Shown here: positions 1 to 12,519 of the stretch, in pieces
How the letters are laid out: each line of letters opens with the position of its first letter
How positions within the stretch are numbered: position 1 is the first letter of the stretch
Assembly: GCA_029747585.1 (NCBI GenBank)
Contig: JAPEVF010000024.1
Span: 1-64,000 of the forward strand
Origin: Pleurotus djamor
Taxonomy: Eukaryota > Basidiomycota > Agaricomycetes > Agaricales > Pleurotaceae
Reading direction: 5' to 3'
DNA length: 64,000 nucleotides
The notes under the pieces: generated by a model
What the model saw: the letters and a program-made list of their open reading frames with translations, nothing else
Database searches by the model: none
Told to the model about the DNA's origin: nothing
Made by a program: the position numbers and the translations under genes

Positions 1-998
1 CGTCACTCATGATCTTACCTCAGGTTTCGACCGATCAAGCGACAATGACTCGCTCATTGACTGAGAGTGTGATGAATCTCAACGCAAATCTTAATGCGTT
101 CCATGGAAACTTTGCTAAATTTACGGCGAGTCGCATGACCTCCGGTCAGAGCGAGCTTCGTGATGTTGCCCAAAAAGTTGGTGAGCTGGAGGCTATGGTC
201 GGACAGTAAGTAATCAGCTGTTACGCGTCTACCTGGCATTGACAATGACTTCCCAGTTTCTACCAATGTGTAAGATGCAATCAAATTGGTAACATGCCTG
301 CGCATGGCTAAAATCTTTGAAACAGGTCGGTCGCCTCCTCGGTGCCGAGGCCACTTTCCTTGTTTTTGCCACCTCCAGGATGATCATGTCTTCGGGCAGA
401 TCTGGGAAAACAAAAATGTCACGTCACAGAACGGTATGCTTACAAGTACTGCCCCGCCCCATCAATTGTTTTGACTAAATGACACCCAGACATTGACTAG
501 TGCCGAAACGACCGCCGCCAGCAGGGCATATGAGCAAGTCGACCGTTAGTTTCCTTTTATTCCGAGCCTGACAACCATTTCTAATCCCGTGCGAATAGGC
601 ATCCAAAGTGAATTGACCCACGCCGATTACGCGTCTCAACTCCAGCACCGCAAAACAGATACTGTGACAACCTCCAGAGCTGCATTATCCACGTTGGTCA
701 GCGACCAGATGATTCTCACACAAGCTATTCTCGGATTGTCGCTAGCCATATGGGCTCGACTCCAGACAGACTGCCGGGATATTTTGGCCTGGTTGCAGGG
801 TACCACTCCTGTGAGTGTGTTTGAAAACACCATGTCCATTACCATCGTGACTGATTGCTCATTCCGCTTCAGGAATTGCCAGCTGCTTTAAGTGTCTTCA
901 ACGATGGAAATCGTACGGTATACCTGCCCTTGATGAAACTTCTTGATACATTCGTGGCTGGCATCGATCCAAACGTATTCGGACACAACCATCACTGA
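1..998 (+). CDS. hypothetical protein, 3' part (gene starts before the window)
   Basis: I do not recognise this protein. The visible part reads through GT-AG introns. One exon ends about 207 before GTAAGT. The next runs about 353-433 (begins VGRLLGAEATFLVF). A short exon begins after the AG near 501. A longer exon of about 599-808 includes ADYASQLQHRKTDTVTTSRA and a hydrophobic stretch LTQAILGLSLAIW. The last exon begins after the AG at about 872 (ELPAALSVFNDGNRT) and stops with TGA at 996-998. The first exon looks like coiled coil (regular L/M/V spacing around SVMNLNANLNAFHGNF). One membrane segment or a hydrophobic coil is possible. The reading frame is continuous across the inferred splices, which supports a real gene. 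The start and most of the N-terminus lie outside the window, so no function is proposed. Confidence 0.5.
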
Positions 999-1545
999 GT
1001 CCATCGGACTCCGCCGTGATGGTCGTCGTAATTATAGCTTATCTTCCTTAATTCTGTCTCCGTAGTTAGTAGTGTCTCTTAGGTACCTTGAACCACGTAT
1101 TACTATTCAACCGACACATTGCCCTATTCGGCCAACTTGCATCGCAGGTCATATTCAAACGGACTGCGGGCTTGACGGCTTGATATGATATACACAATGT
1201 GCTAAACCCGAAATATTCAAGCACATTGAAGTAATTTACTCGCGTGCGATGATGCTGGAGCGGCCCTCACCAGAGGTGCTGTGCACTGCGATCTGCCAAC
1301 CAATTTGTCGCAGTATCTTCAATTGGCATGACGGAGTATGCTTGGCTGATCTTAACGTTGAAGCATCCGGAATGGCCAACTCGCGTTGGTAACTGAACAT
1401 CGATGGAACGTCGCTGATCCCGGAAATACCGCGAGGACCCCTGATGTTAGGATCTGCGGAAGTTGCCAAATACGGACCCATTTGGATTTGTCGAGATGAT
1501 GTCTAACAATCACCTCATCATCCACTGCCACGGCTCCTGCCAGCG
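999..1545. other. intergenic, nothing recognised
   Basis: This stretch of about 550 bases lies between the end of the first gene and the start of threonine synthase. It presumably holds a terminator and the THR4 promoter. I see no convincing ORF, TATA box or repeat in it. Confidence 0.5.
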
Positions 1546-3439
1546 ATGAGATATTTTTCGACGCGGGGAGGAGCGGAATCCCTCTCATTCGAAGAGGTCA
1601 ATCTTGTTCAACCCACAAGAAACTTACAGACCAATGATATTGCCCTCGACAGGCTGTTTTGACTGGATTAGCACCGAACGGTGGCCTGTATATCCCAGAG
1701 GATATCCCCCAGCTCCCGGACAACTGGCAAACTGATTGGAAGTCATACTCCTTCCAAGAACTTTCCGTCGCAGTCCTTTCCCTATTCATCTCGCCGACCG
1801 AACTATCTAGGGACGAGCTGCGATCTCTCGTCGAAAAGTCTTATGCTACTTTTCGTCATCCTGATGTGACGCCCTTGAAAAAGCTTAACGACAAGAAGTT
1901 CATCTTGGAGCTCTTTCACGGACCCACATTTGCATTCAAAGATGTCGCGCTACAGCTTCTAGGCAACCTCTTTGAATTTTTCTTGCTCCGAAGGAATGCC
2001 CGGAAAGAGCCAAACGTCAAGACTGAAAGGCTAACTGTTGTTGGCGCTACTAGCGGTGATACTGGGAGGTAAGCAATGATGGGCCTCATTGTTGACATCG
2101 CCTCAACATGGTCTTCTAGTGCCGCGATTTACGGCCTCCGCAATAAAGCTAACATTTCCATCTTCATCCTACACCCGAAGGGTCGAGTTTCACCCATCCA
2201 AGAGGCTCAAATGACAACTGTCACTGATCCGAATGTATTCAACATTGCCGTGAAAGGGACCTTCGATGATTGCCAGGTACTTCTCCTGAATTCCATTCCT
2301 TCACTTTTGACGACATTTGTTATCACAGGATATCGTGAAAGCATTATTCAGCGACAGAGAGTTCAACGACACCTATCACCTTGGCGCCGTTAACTCCATT
2401 AACTGGGCGCGCATCCTAGCCCAAACGGTCTATTATTTCCTCGCCTACTTCCACATACACAGTCAACTCCCCGAGTCCGACTTTGAAATACAGTATGTCG
2501 TGCCTACCGGTAACTTCGGGGACATACTGGCGGGATACTACGCGAAACGGATGGGCCTCCCGATGGGAAAGCTTGTTGTCGCCACAAACGCGAACGATAT
2601 CCTTGCGCGCTTTTGGAAGAGCGGAAAATATGAAAAGGTCGATCCGGCCTTCCTGGACGTCACAGGTCCAGCTGAGCCCACTCTTGGTGCATCCGATGGT
2701 AAACAAGCGGCTGGAACGGTCAAGGAGACCTACAGCCCGGCTATGGATATCCTGGTTTCAAGCAATTTCGAGCGGCTACTCTGGTACTTGGCTTACGAGA
2801 ATGCCCTTGGCGAAACCGATTTAGACCGCAGGCGCGCGGCCTGTGCCACATTGAACGGTTGGATGTCCAAAGTGAAACAAGATGGTTCCGTCGAGGTACC
2901 GACTGAAGTACTCGCCTCTGCTCGGCGCGACTTCCTCGCTGAGAAAGTGTCAGATGAATTGGTAAGTCCCCAATGCGTCACCACAAGCCCGCATTCTCAT
3001 GTTTTTGTTTTTGTTTGACAGACTCTTAGCACCATCAAGTCATACTTTGAAGGTAGTCCCTCTTACGTTGCAGACCCACACACAGCCGTCGGGCTAGCTG
3101 CCGCTGAGATAGTGACTCCCACCAAGTACGTTCGCACCGTCTTCCGCGGCCTTGCTATTGTATTCACGGAGATCCAGCTCTTCTAGCACAAAGCAGATCG
3201 TCCTCTCAACAGCCCACCCCGCTAAATTCTCTGAAGCCGTCTCCCGTGCTCTCGACGGGTCATCCAACTTCGAGTTCGACCGTGATGTCCTTCCCAACGA
3301 ATTCCATGGCCTTCTCTCAAAAGAGAAGCGAGTAATCGACGTGGAACAACCCAACATCGATTTGGTCAAAGCTGTTATCGAAAAGTACACACCACTCCAC
3401 GATTCTGTACTCCTGAACGGGAGTGGGAATAGTGTCTAA
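1546..3439 (+). CDS. THR4: threonine synthase
   Basis: PLP enzyme that converts O-phosphohomoserine to threonine, the last step of threonine biosynthesis (cytosol). Six exons: 1546-1596, 1653-2068, 2120-2276, 2329-2961, 3022-3125, 3187-3439. They total 1614 nt, or 537 aa, which is the usual fungal length. The N-terminus MRYFSTRGG..LSFEEAVLTGLAPNGGLY is the family signature and decides the start at 1546, because the first exon is only 51 nt. The PLP lysine lies in FAFKDVALQ (about residue 113). The phosphate-binding region GATSGDTGSAAIYG is split by the exon 2/3 intron (codon AG|T). VVPTGNFGDILAGYYAKRMG and the C-terminal AHPAKFSEAV are also typical. All introns have GT-AG ends and the phases close exactly. 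Nothing appears broken. The neighbours are unrelated. Confidence 0.97.
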
Positions 3440-4677
3440 TCTTCCAAAACATTTCGGCTGTCCTAAAAATGGCTTCTGGGCTGAGCGCTGAACCGCTAAC
3501 AATGATCACAACGATAAATTACTTGTGTTGATAGATGGGTAGATAAAAGGGCAGTAGGTGTAATCAACGGCGTATAACTGTATCATCACCTAGTGGCTCC
3601 TAGTGGGCTATGGCCTCAGAATATCTGAGGAATTTGGTGCCTCGGCAACCTTGAGTGAACCGAGATCTACCATCTCAAACCGTATCTTCAGTACTATGCT
3701 CACAATCTCGGGGAGTCTTGGTCCACTTTATCAGCCCCCCGAGGTACGGGACGATGACTCAATTGTCATCGGTGACTGTACGCGCTGACGACAATATATT
3801 CCGCCGTAACCTCGGGCTACGTGCGATACATAACCTGGAAGTAGCGTTTGTCCGCTATACTTGGAACTTGGTTCAACACGGCTCAAGGTTTAGGAATCAG
3901 TATTCAGTAAGTATACGCCGACCGTAAGAGATATCACCATATCAGAACACTCGAATCTCACTCAACCCGGGTCCATATGAAGCATTTATCCGAATTTTTT
4001 TGAAAAACTAAAAACGACTAACACACCACACATCCATCGACAAAACAGGGTAGGTGTATGGCATGTAGGCTAGGGGAGATGCAGTGAGAATGGTACAATA
4101 GCACGCTTGCAAGCAAAGCATGATAATAATAAGCCAAAAAAGGAGAAGATAGAAGAACTAAGAATGGACATACTGTTAAATAGCAAAGATGCAGGATGGG
4201 AACGCAGGTAAATGTAAATGTAAGCTTGATGATGGGTGAGGATGAGGGCGAGGGTGAGGGGGAGTGAGTGAGGGTGGGGAGGCAGGGGTGGGGGGGAACG
4301 AGGATGATGAGAGCGAGGGAGGAGATGGGAGGAAGTGAAAGGACTCAGCAGTAATAATCGAGGGGATGATATGTAATGTTCCTATAAACAGAGAAAATAT
4401 AACGACCGTAAGATGCCATGGCATGAGCGAGAGGTAAAGTAAGCAAAAGACGACAAATGCTACACCAAAGAAAGTTGGGATAAACCCTGCAATGTCTAGG
4501 AGAGCTTCAGATAATGATGGGGTCAAGTTACACCGGAGTGAAACAGATAAGGATTGTGTTGAGGGTTGAAGTTGAAGTTGAGGGCAGGTAGAAAGGCCAC
4601 TGAAAATGCTGGGGAAAGTATCGAACGGAAAAGAGACGACTTTCGGAGAGTCATAGAGCGATGGCAAGTGGCGCGGC
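3440..4677. other. convergent intergenic region between THR4 and the Ser/Pro-rich gene
   Basis: Both flanking genes end here, so the stretch should hold two 3' UTRs and terminators. A reading frame on the minus strand at 4176-4703 is hydrophobic then Ser/Pro-rich, but it coincides with a low-complexity purine tract. I read it as 3' UTR of the minus-strand gene. No RNA gene or repeat family is visible apart from the G-rich tract. Confidence 0.45.
4226..4330 (+). repeat. G-rich purine low-complexity tract
   Basis: About 100 bases made almost wholly of G and A on the + strand, with repeated units such as GAGGGCGAGGGTGAGGGGGA and a run of seven Gs. Several closely spaced G-runs could form a G-quadruplex on the + strand. 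On the transcribed minus strand the same tract is C/T-rich and probably lies in the 3' UTR of the neighbouring gene. Confidence 0.6.
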
Positions 4678-7220
4678 CTATGAAGCCCTCGGACTCCCTC
4701 CACTCTCCCTCTCCAAGATCTGCGATATCGAAGGCGGTCTCCCCGTCTTCAAATTTGCCGCATACGCCGCTGCAGGCGTCAACGCAGGCTGCCTCTTCAC
4801 AGCAGGTTTCGGTGTCGAGAGCACCTGCTGATGATGTGATTGCAATATCGCCGGCAACACCGACTGACGCGTCGACGATGGCGTCTCAGGGATCGAGGAG
4901 AGGCTCGATGAAATCGTGCTCGGTGCGATTGAACTCGCGGGTAAGAGTGAGGAAGAAGTGGAGGTGGTGGATGCCATAGAGAACGTGGACGCCGTAGATG
5001 CTCGCTTGTTCGCTGAGAGGAGGGCAGGGCTGATCCAGCCAGTCGTTGGTGTAGTCGAACTCGGCTGTGGTGATGCACCAGGGCTAGACGAAGACTTCGA
5101 GCTAGGTATGCATCGCGTAGACGTAGACCGAACAGCGATAGGTCGAGGAGCAGCAGGCGCAGTGGTTTTGTTGCGTCTGAGCGAGGGAGGAAGCATCGGG
5201 ATACTAGACGGCCCATCCACTTCCGAATCACTGGTCATCACGCCTCCTCTCCCCGTATCACTCTGCGTCCCACTGACAATCGTCACCCGTCTCCTCGTCG
5301 GCATCTTCTCCGTGTCCGAGAACGACGTATTCGACGGCGTGGCCAAGGGACTAGACCGCGCAGACGACGTTCGAGGAGAACCAGCTCTCGGTGACGCAGC
5401 ACCAAACGGCGCACCCCCTCCCCGATGAACGAGATACTTCAATCCCTTAATCTCATCATCCTTCCTAATCGACTCCCTCTCCAACGCCTCGATCTTCTCC
5501 TTCATCTCATTCCTCTCATGTTCATGCGTCTCCACAATCCTCTGGACATACGTCTTCAGCGAAAGCACCACCTGCTTCAACTGATCAGGCGTAGCATGGC
5601 TAATATCGTCGATATCCGAGCGGTCCCAATCAGACCGTTCCCAATCGCTCTTTTCCGAGTCGGTTGCCATGTAGTCATGTTTAAGCGATTTGAGATACGG
5701 TGAGGCCGGAGATGAATATGATGATGGTGGGGGTTTGGATGCTGGGGGAATGGGTGATGACGTAACTGAAGGAGTGGAGGGCGTTGATGATGCGATGAGT
5801 GGGGGGACAGCAGGGATCGTATGTGAGCGTATTCGACGCGAAAGAAAGCCTCCGGATTGGCTTGATGAGATGGATGAGATGGAGGATACGGATTTACGTG
5901 AAGGGGCGCTTGTGGATGTAGGGACGCTGGGTAGTGCGATGNTTTGGCGGTGGTGTTGGGGCTGCTGATGGTGGTGGAGATGGCAGGGGAGATCCCGTCG
6001 AAGTTGGAGGCGAAGGCAGGGGAATCGTCGGTGGTGCAGCACTGGGACTCGGACGACTACCAGAAGCCGATCGAGCTCGGCCAACACGAGAAGTCGCCGA
6101 TACCGCTCCCTTCTCGGAGGATTGTGTCGAAAGACGGGATAGCGTCCGGCGTCTCTCTAGTACAGGCGAAGAAGGCTGAGGCTGAGGCAACGGCCGCTCT
6201 TTGTCAATGACCGAATCTTCAGAAAATCTCAGTTCCGACAAGAGATTTTTCCCATCTGCAGAGTCCGTCTTCTGATGTGTTTGCGCTCCCGTGCTTTTGA
6301 CAGAGGACCTGCTTCCTGGCCTGACAGGCGTGTCTTCCAGTTCACCAGTTTGGTCATAGTCTTCAATCAAGGCGTTTCCGAGGGCGTTCAGAGGTGGTGT
6401 TGGTGGTGTCGGAAACCGGGTGCCCGAGTTGGTCGACTGGCTCGAATCCCTGCTGTTCGAATTCTGGTCGTCGCTATCTCGATTCGGGGGCGTCGAACTC
6501 GACGAAGATCCTGAAACCCGGACTTGAGACGCTGAATCTACGGTCTTGCGTCGGGGACGCGTGAAAAGGTCTGCGTATATGGAAAGGTCGTCTGGGGGTG
6601 ATAAGGTTACAGTGAACGTGGGCTGCTGGCTGTCTCTTTGTGATTGTGATGGCCTCGGCGTCGTCGAGCGCTGGCCGGTCTCGCTCGCGCCGGAGGACGT
6701 CGACTCGAACGACCGGCCGCGCGCCGAGACTTTTGGCGGGGGATGGAGGGTGTGGTCATCGGGCGGGCCGGACTCGGCGGGACTCTGCCGCGTCTTCGAG
6801 TGCGACGAGGAAGGTTTTCGTGAAGGTGCGTCAGATTTGCGTGGTCGCGATGGAGTGAAATGGGCGGCAAACTTGGAGCCCAGGCTTTGCTGGGGTCCGT
6901 CTCTCGACTTGGTTGGNTGTATGCTGGCGCTAATAAACACATAAACGGTCACGAAAATTGTTCAAAATATATGCGCATATATGCACAATAAAATAAATGG
7001 GAGGGGGAACTCACTGAGAGTCTGAGTGTGCGTCTCTCTGATGCGGCGTTGGCGCGGTCTCGTGCTTCCCACCAGCGTGCAGAATGCTTCGATCACGCTC
7101 ACGCGCCGCATTCGCGCTCCCTTCCTCCACATTCGACTTCTTGCGCGACCGACCCAGAAACGGAAGCTTGCTGCTGAACTTTTTCGTGGTGGACTGCGAA
7201 TGCACGGATGAAGTGGACAT
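4678..7220 (-). CDS. Ser/Pro/Thr-rich disordered protein with a central coiled coil (frame broken at an N)
   Basis: Function not recognised. Exon 1 is 7220-7015 (MSTSSVHSQSTTKKFSSKLP, basic RSRKK). An 85-bp intron with GTGAGT follows, and exon 2 is 6929-4678. The protein is mostly low complexity (S, P, T, R). It contains an acidic patch (EKSDWERSDWDRSDIDDIS) and then a single coiled coil (DQLKQVVLSLKTYVQRIVE through EALERESIRKDDEIKGLKYL). The C-terminus is AYAANLKTGRPPSISQILER. The coding length is 3n+1 because of the ambiguous base at 5942: the frame upstream ends TPPP-N and the frame downstream resumes IALPSVPTS. Leaving out that one position gives a continuous frame of about 818 codons, so the N is probably a spurious insertion rather than a real frameshift. 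Layout resembles a cytoskeletal or cortical scaffold, but that is a guess. A longer in-frame N-terminal extension upstream of 7220 is possible but contains an N. Confidence 0.7.
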
Positions 7221-10200
7221 TTCGACGGGATCAAAGTTGGGGTTCGCGTCGTGGAATGGAGGGTTGCTAGGGCTCAAAGACGACGTAGATGCGTGTGGGG
7301 CGGCATGGCTCGTGCTTGGACGAAAAAANGTCGGAAAAGTCGGTTGTTTTGGTGCGAAGACGACGCGCAGGGGAAAGTCCAGACATACGTTATAAGAAGC
7401 AGAAACGAGCGTAAAGGAGGAGGTGGTGGAATGAAGGAGAAGTCCTAGAAGGTGGTGGGGAAAAGCAAAAAGGCTATGTAGGGGAAATGAGATTCGTAAC
7501 AGAATGCCGTCAGCAGTGGTACGCGCGAGGAGAAGAGAGACAGGCGACGGGGATGACTTGCCTTTTGACTGCTTCTGCTCCGCCACGGTCGTACAAGCTC
7601 ACGTCGTCGTCGTCGTCAGNGTCGGCGTCGGTGAGCGCGACGAGGAGGAGATGAGGGGAGGAGGGAAAGGGACAGCAACAGAAAGATGAAACAGGCTTAG
7701 TTGTAGGCGAGATCTGAACATCCGTGCTTATCCAGATACGCGCGAAATCCAGAAATCTTTTCGTTGGAACCATTTGGCCCGGTCACAAAAAAGCCAGGGT
7801 TGCCTCCACATTTCTTCCCACCACTATTCTCGGCCCAGGACATTGGCCATGTCGGTTTCATGGGAACCACCCTTTTGAACTTTTTCAGGTCGCAGCTCAC
7901 AGCAACGAGGCAAAAAAACCGTACTTAAAGCCAACCCAGAGACATTCAAAGAAAGCTGTATCGAAGTACGTATAAGTACCACGGATGACCCACTGGCACA
8001 AACCAGACTGATCGCCTCCTCAATACACCGACTCCTCCGACGCCCCAGACTCCAGACAATAACCCAAGCGATCATTTGATTCCGTCTGCTCTCGAAAGAG
8101 ACATTCACGTCCAGCGTCCTTGCCACCAATTTTTTATTGTTTTCTCCAAGTCTGAACGCCAACCACCCGAGTCTGGGAGGGGTCACGGCCTCGGAGTTCG
8201 TTCTGGATTAAGGTTACATACGGCCAGGGTCCTTCCTCTTTTGGCTAATTCGAATCCCGTGCGGACGGAGCTGGGCCACTTTTTCTCTCGGCACAGCCAT
8301 CCCGGGAACTGCTTGATCGTGCCTTTTTGTCAATGTCATCGGCCGTCCAAATCCACCTTGCTTGCAAGCCTGACGGTGACATTGGGCGTCCCCCTCACTT
8401 TGCCTACAAAAGCTTGAAGACTTCGGGCGAACCACGATACGAGCTTGTGTTACATCCACTCCATTACGCTCAGCGACGCCCTGGTGACTGGTCTGGTCTA
8501 GTAAACCTCCAGAACCGGGCTTTTCTAGGTCCCATAGCATGGCCGCTGTCAACTATGCTTTGGTTCTACGAAGCTAAAACTGCGCATGCACGCACGCGTT
8601 CCACCATCACTCGGAGTAGCGTGGACCGTGCAAGTTGGGTATCGTAATTTCACCAACTTTTCGGGATTCTCCTGGCATGCGCATTTTATTCTGTCCGAAG
8701 GAGCTAGTGAGGCAGCCACTGGACTGCTGGGGGTGTGCCACCAGTCTAAAGAGATCAGTGATGTCGTCGACGTCTTCTAACCATGTCTCTCCAGCCCACC
8801 GACTTTCTAGAAGACATTTCTGGGTACAAGACATTTCTGGGTACTAGCGCAGAGCTCCTAGCGCGCATGGTACTTAGAAATGGGGCTTTCGGATTTCCAA
8901 CATATCACTGATCAGTCAAATCGGCCAAGGGCAATTGGATCACCGGGAGAGTCAGCTTATGTTCATGTTTCATAATCCTCGTCGATTTTCCTTCCATTCA
9001 CACCTTCTCGAAGCCCCCCACCTTCAGCGCCTCAAACCATTTGAGGTTCGAAGTTTTTTTNCGTCCCTCCATTTTCATCACAAATTGCGGTTACATTCCC
9101 CGATCCAATCACCGTGACCCCCATGAAGATGCGATTCACTCCAAGAAGACACCACTTCATTGTGCGTTAGTATTTATAACGGCCCCCTCTTCACCCTCTT
9201 CGTTCCTTCTCATGTTTCATTTTTATCGACGTGGACATTGGGCTTTTTATGAAATTAACGGCATCGGCATTACAGAATCCACTGGATCCACAAGATGTCA
9301 ATGTGCTCTTTCTTGGTCCAAGAGTTTGGCTTCAGCGTCTGTCGGGCGTCAACTGTCCTCTTCCCTCTACGAAGTCTTACGCTTCGCTCGGACTGCCGCG
9401 ATCCACCTACTCACTTCTACTTGTACCTGCCAACACGAACCCTTGCAAACTCCTGCGCCTTCATGTGAAGCTTCACGTCCGGGCGACCCACCAAACACCC
9501 ACATTCATGGTCCTACATCCCCGCGAGCTCGCATTCTCGGCATCAATTCCATCTCTAGTCACTACGCAACGCCCTTCCCTTAGTCCCAACATGTCAATAT
9601 AACACGCCCACATGGCTCAGAACTCTATACAATCAATTCTTTCCTGCATGCAACAGTATACACTCGGTAATGTCAAATGAACCTTAAACTTCTCTCAAGG
9701 ATCCCATAAGCGCGACAAGCGCTTCCAGTCAAGTTCTCTATCATCATTGGATGGCCAATCCAATGAATCGATGATCTCCGCCTTCTTCTCGTCTTCTCGA
9801 AAGTTGACTCTTCTTCTTCTCCTTCACGCACGCGTCACGCCCACACTTCTCCGTCATTCATTCAAACTTCCTTCCTCGGTCAACTCTCGTGACCCTGAAG
9901 GTCGGACGGTCACCGTTGGAAGTTGATGCATGATGGACTTGCTTACGTTCTGACATGTTTTATCTGATTCGACGGCGTTTCTTCCCATTTGATTGGATGG
10001 TTCCTCCGCCTCGCGTATAAAGAGTAAGCCGTCGATTGGCTGGTCGACGCCGAAATACAGGATGTCTGCCAGATTGATATTCGCGACTTATACCTATGTC
10101 AACTAATAGTTACCATTCGACGGTTCAGTAAAGCGTCGATTTGATGCCGTCCCTTACGCGCCAACATGCCCCTCTATTCAACGGAAACTGCCAGAAATCC

Positions 10201-12103
10201 GACGTCTCTCATGGGCTGTCGCCCAGCACACGCGTGCTCTTTGCTAGTGCCCCTCGTGCCTTATGAGTCTCTGTGTCTGCGGCGTCATTAATTATCCAAG
10301 TCTCTCTTCTGAATTCTTTGCTTTTGTGGAAATCTTGGAAGTAAAGTTTACCGCCACTCTTCTATGGTCAATCTATCAGGAACGGCTGGTCGTTCCGGAC
10401 GTTCACCGATTTCGAGCTCACGTTCCACATCTATCTTGTACAGCGCATCTTTATTCGTCTACACCGCAAATAACTCCAACGCAATCACCCATCATGAATC
10501 AGAAAATCATACATTCAAAGTTACTCGCTTGCGAATCCAATCAGACAGCCACACCCATATCTAACAATATATTCTTTCTATCCACAGAACCGAACTTTAT
10601 CTCTATTCTATCAGTACGCCGCAGGATCCTTTCACGCCGCATTCTTCTGGGGACCTGGTTGCGTTACTCTCAATCGAACAAGTTACGATCAGCTTCTGTC
10701 GATACGCCACCCCAAAAAGGACTGAACAAATGAACGACTAGATATGGAATACAGATACCCCTCTATTCAAGTGTTCATGTCCCTCGACAGCGGCGAAGGG
10801 TATAAATCAAAATGAACAGGTCTCAGAGCTTCAAGGCTTCATCCTCGTGGTACTCATCTTCCCGAGTATCAGCATCAGTCAAAGATACTACTTATACCAC
10901 TCCGAGTCTTCCCTTGTCATCCAACCATTCGCAGAATACCTCCCCGAGGTCGACGTATCCCCCCNTCTCCACGCTTCTGCTCTAGAAACCCCTTCTACGC
11001 CACACCATACCGTACTCTATATCCCTCAACTCTATACCCATTCACACCATCACGTTCTCTCCCACAATGATTCTCCATTACTTCCTCCTTGAACAATAAA
11101 ACCAACGAACTTTACTTGCGCCACACCATCATATCATATCATCCGAACCCGATTCCCATCCCGATTCCGACAGTCTCCCTTCCCTAAGTTCCTTTTGCTA
11201 TCGTGATTCGTGAACCTGCATATCAACATCCACGGAAGATATAAAACCTTGAACCTTGCGCGAACAATAACCAAGGACCGGAGGAAGCCAGTCTTCCGAG
11301 TACGCGTACAATCTCCGATGTACATATGTTCAACGTTCAGGTACCAAAGGGTCATCTCCACTCGAGAAACTACACCGGAACTGGTAGTAGACCGGCTGGT
11401 ACGCAATGCAAAAGTTTCCGTGGAATTCACATCGACTCGGTGAACTTGAACATCCAGCTTCCTTCTTGTGGCAAGAAGAGTCCGGAGGACAGGAAGACTT
11501 CGAGACAGTAGACAATCGGACAGATTCTGTCACTGTCAAAGTCGAAGGTCTACCCCACGTCTTCCGGCTCGATTCTTTGCCTCGTTGCATGGATATCATG
11601 GATCGGCAGCAAGTTGGTGTCAAGCGCTCGGAGACTCGTCCTACCGATGATCGATGATCCATATGATGGGTAACATACTTCTCGGAATAGTCCAAGAAGA
11701 GACAGAATTTACTTTGAAAGCCGAGTGTAGAAAACTGGCCTGTTCCCAGTCCAATGGGGCAGGTTGCGAGATAAAACAGACTAAGTGGACGTTCAGTTTA
11801 TCCAAGTAGTAAGTAAATCGGGCAGAACGTTTACCAGCCTCCCTATCACTATGCCACTCAACGGCTCCATCATCGTCATTCACAAAGCCGGGTATACATA
11901 TGTGTGGGATAGAGACTGTTGCCAATGACTAAAAGACTGTGAGAGCGTCGCTCAAAGCCTAAATGATGCAGTGCCTTCCAGTGCTGGTCAGCAGAAAAGA
12001 GTGAGGGCGCTCAAAGCAGCTAGTTCCCTTTTCCTTCGAGACAGCCTAGTAGTAAGGACGACGAGCGACGAACGCGATTTGTTTTCCGCAAAAAAGACCC
12101 AAA
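7221..12103. other. gene-poor, pyrimidine-rich 4.9-kb region
   Basis: It begins with the 5' UTR and promoter of the minus-strand Ser/Pro-rich gene (C/T-rich on its coding strand to about 7600). From about 8950 to 11200 the + strand is conspicuously rich in C and T. Reading frames are short and unlike any family I know. TATA-like words occur at about 9170 (TATTTATAAC), 10015 (GTATAAAGAG) and 10799 (GTATAAATC). An open stretch from ATG 10811 reads MNRSQSFKASSSWYSSSRVS and runs into an N inside a C-run at 10965, so a broken small Ser-rich gene is possible but not supported well enough to call. Long untranslated exons or a non-coding RNA would also fit. Confidence 0.4.
8811..8844 (+). repeat. perfect 17-bp tandem duplication
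   Basis: The unit AAGACATTTCTGGGTAC occurs twice head to tail with no mismatch. It lies in the gene-poor region. It is too short to assign to any element and may be a replication slippage product. Confidence 0.9.
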
Positions 12104-12519
12104 ATGCCCCCAATGAAAGCATGGAAAAAGAGGCGGATTCTAAACCTGCGTGGAGGCCGTAGAGCGAATGGCGATGGTGCTGGCGCGTCGCCACGAAAAA
12201 AGCAACGGACAAACGAAGAAAGCAAGGAAAATGAAAACGTGAGTGACGGCTTGAAAATCATCCAAGGGTTGCAGCAGCTGACGACCAGGGCAAGTCCTTC
12301 GTCGATGTTCCTACGCCTGCGCGTTCTCAAGAACCAGAACCGCCTGCAAAATCATCCAAAGACCCGAGCCCAGCTCCATTCAAGTTCTTTCACAAATTTC
12401 AATGTGTAGGAGAGCGCGATGCTTTCAAATCCATTGGAGGGAATCCAGAGGTTGAGAGCTATGTCGGTCAATGGGATATGAATGTCGAGGGGCACGGAAT
12501 CTCCCGGAGAATCCTCTAG
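12104..12519 (+). CDS. small basic, probably nuclear hypothetical protein (C-terminus uncertain)
   Basis: Not recognised. The ATG sits in a favourable context (CCAAAATGCCC). Exon 1 is 12104-12238: 45 codons, strongly basic, with KAWKKRR and SPRKKQR resembling nuclear localisation signals. A well-formed 50-bp intron (GTGAGT..CAG, 12239-12288) joins it in frame to exon 2 at 12289-12519, which contains FVDVPTPARSQEPEPPAKSS, FKFFHKFQCVGERDAF and NPEVESYVGQWDMN. That gives about 121 aa. Coding-like open stretches continue in other frames: about 12497-12625 reads ENPLAGFEEGLRKWQHLVFV, and about 12757-12870 reads GRIVKGHPRRKRRAEGV just before a GTAAGT. The true gene may therefore have further exons or an indel. 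The aquaglyceroporin ends convergently at 12994. Confidence 0.4.

Noticed and set aside
4176..4703. Minus-strand frame with hydrophobic segment and Pro/Ser tail
   Set aside because: It lies directly downstream of the Ser/Pro-rich gene in the same orientation and coincides with a low-complexity purine tract. No intron structure or motif supports a separate gene.
4916..5968. Long plus-strand frames opposite the Ser/Pro-rich gene
   Set aside because: These are antisense shadows caused by biased codon composition. The minus frame has the coiled coil and continuous structure.
9041..9602. Two overlapping plus-strand frames of 120-180 codons
   Set aside because: Composition follows the local pyrimidine bias. 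There is no domain, and the two frames compete, so neither can be preferred.
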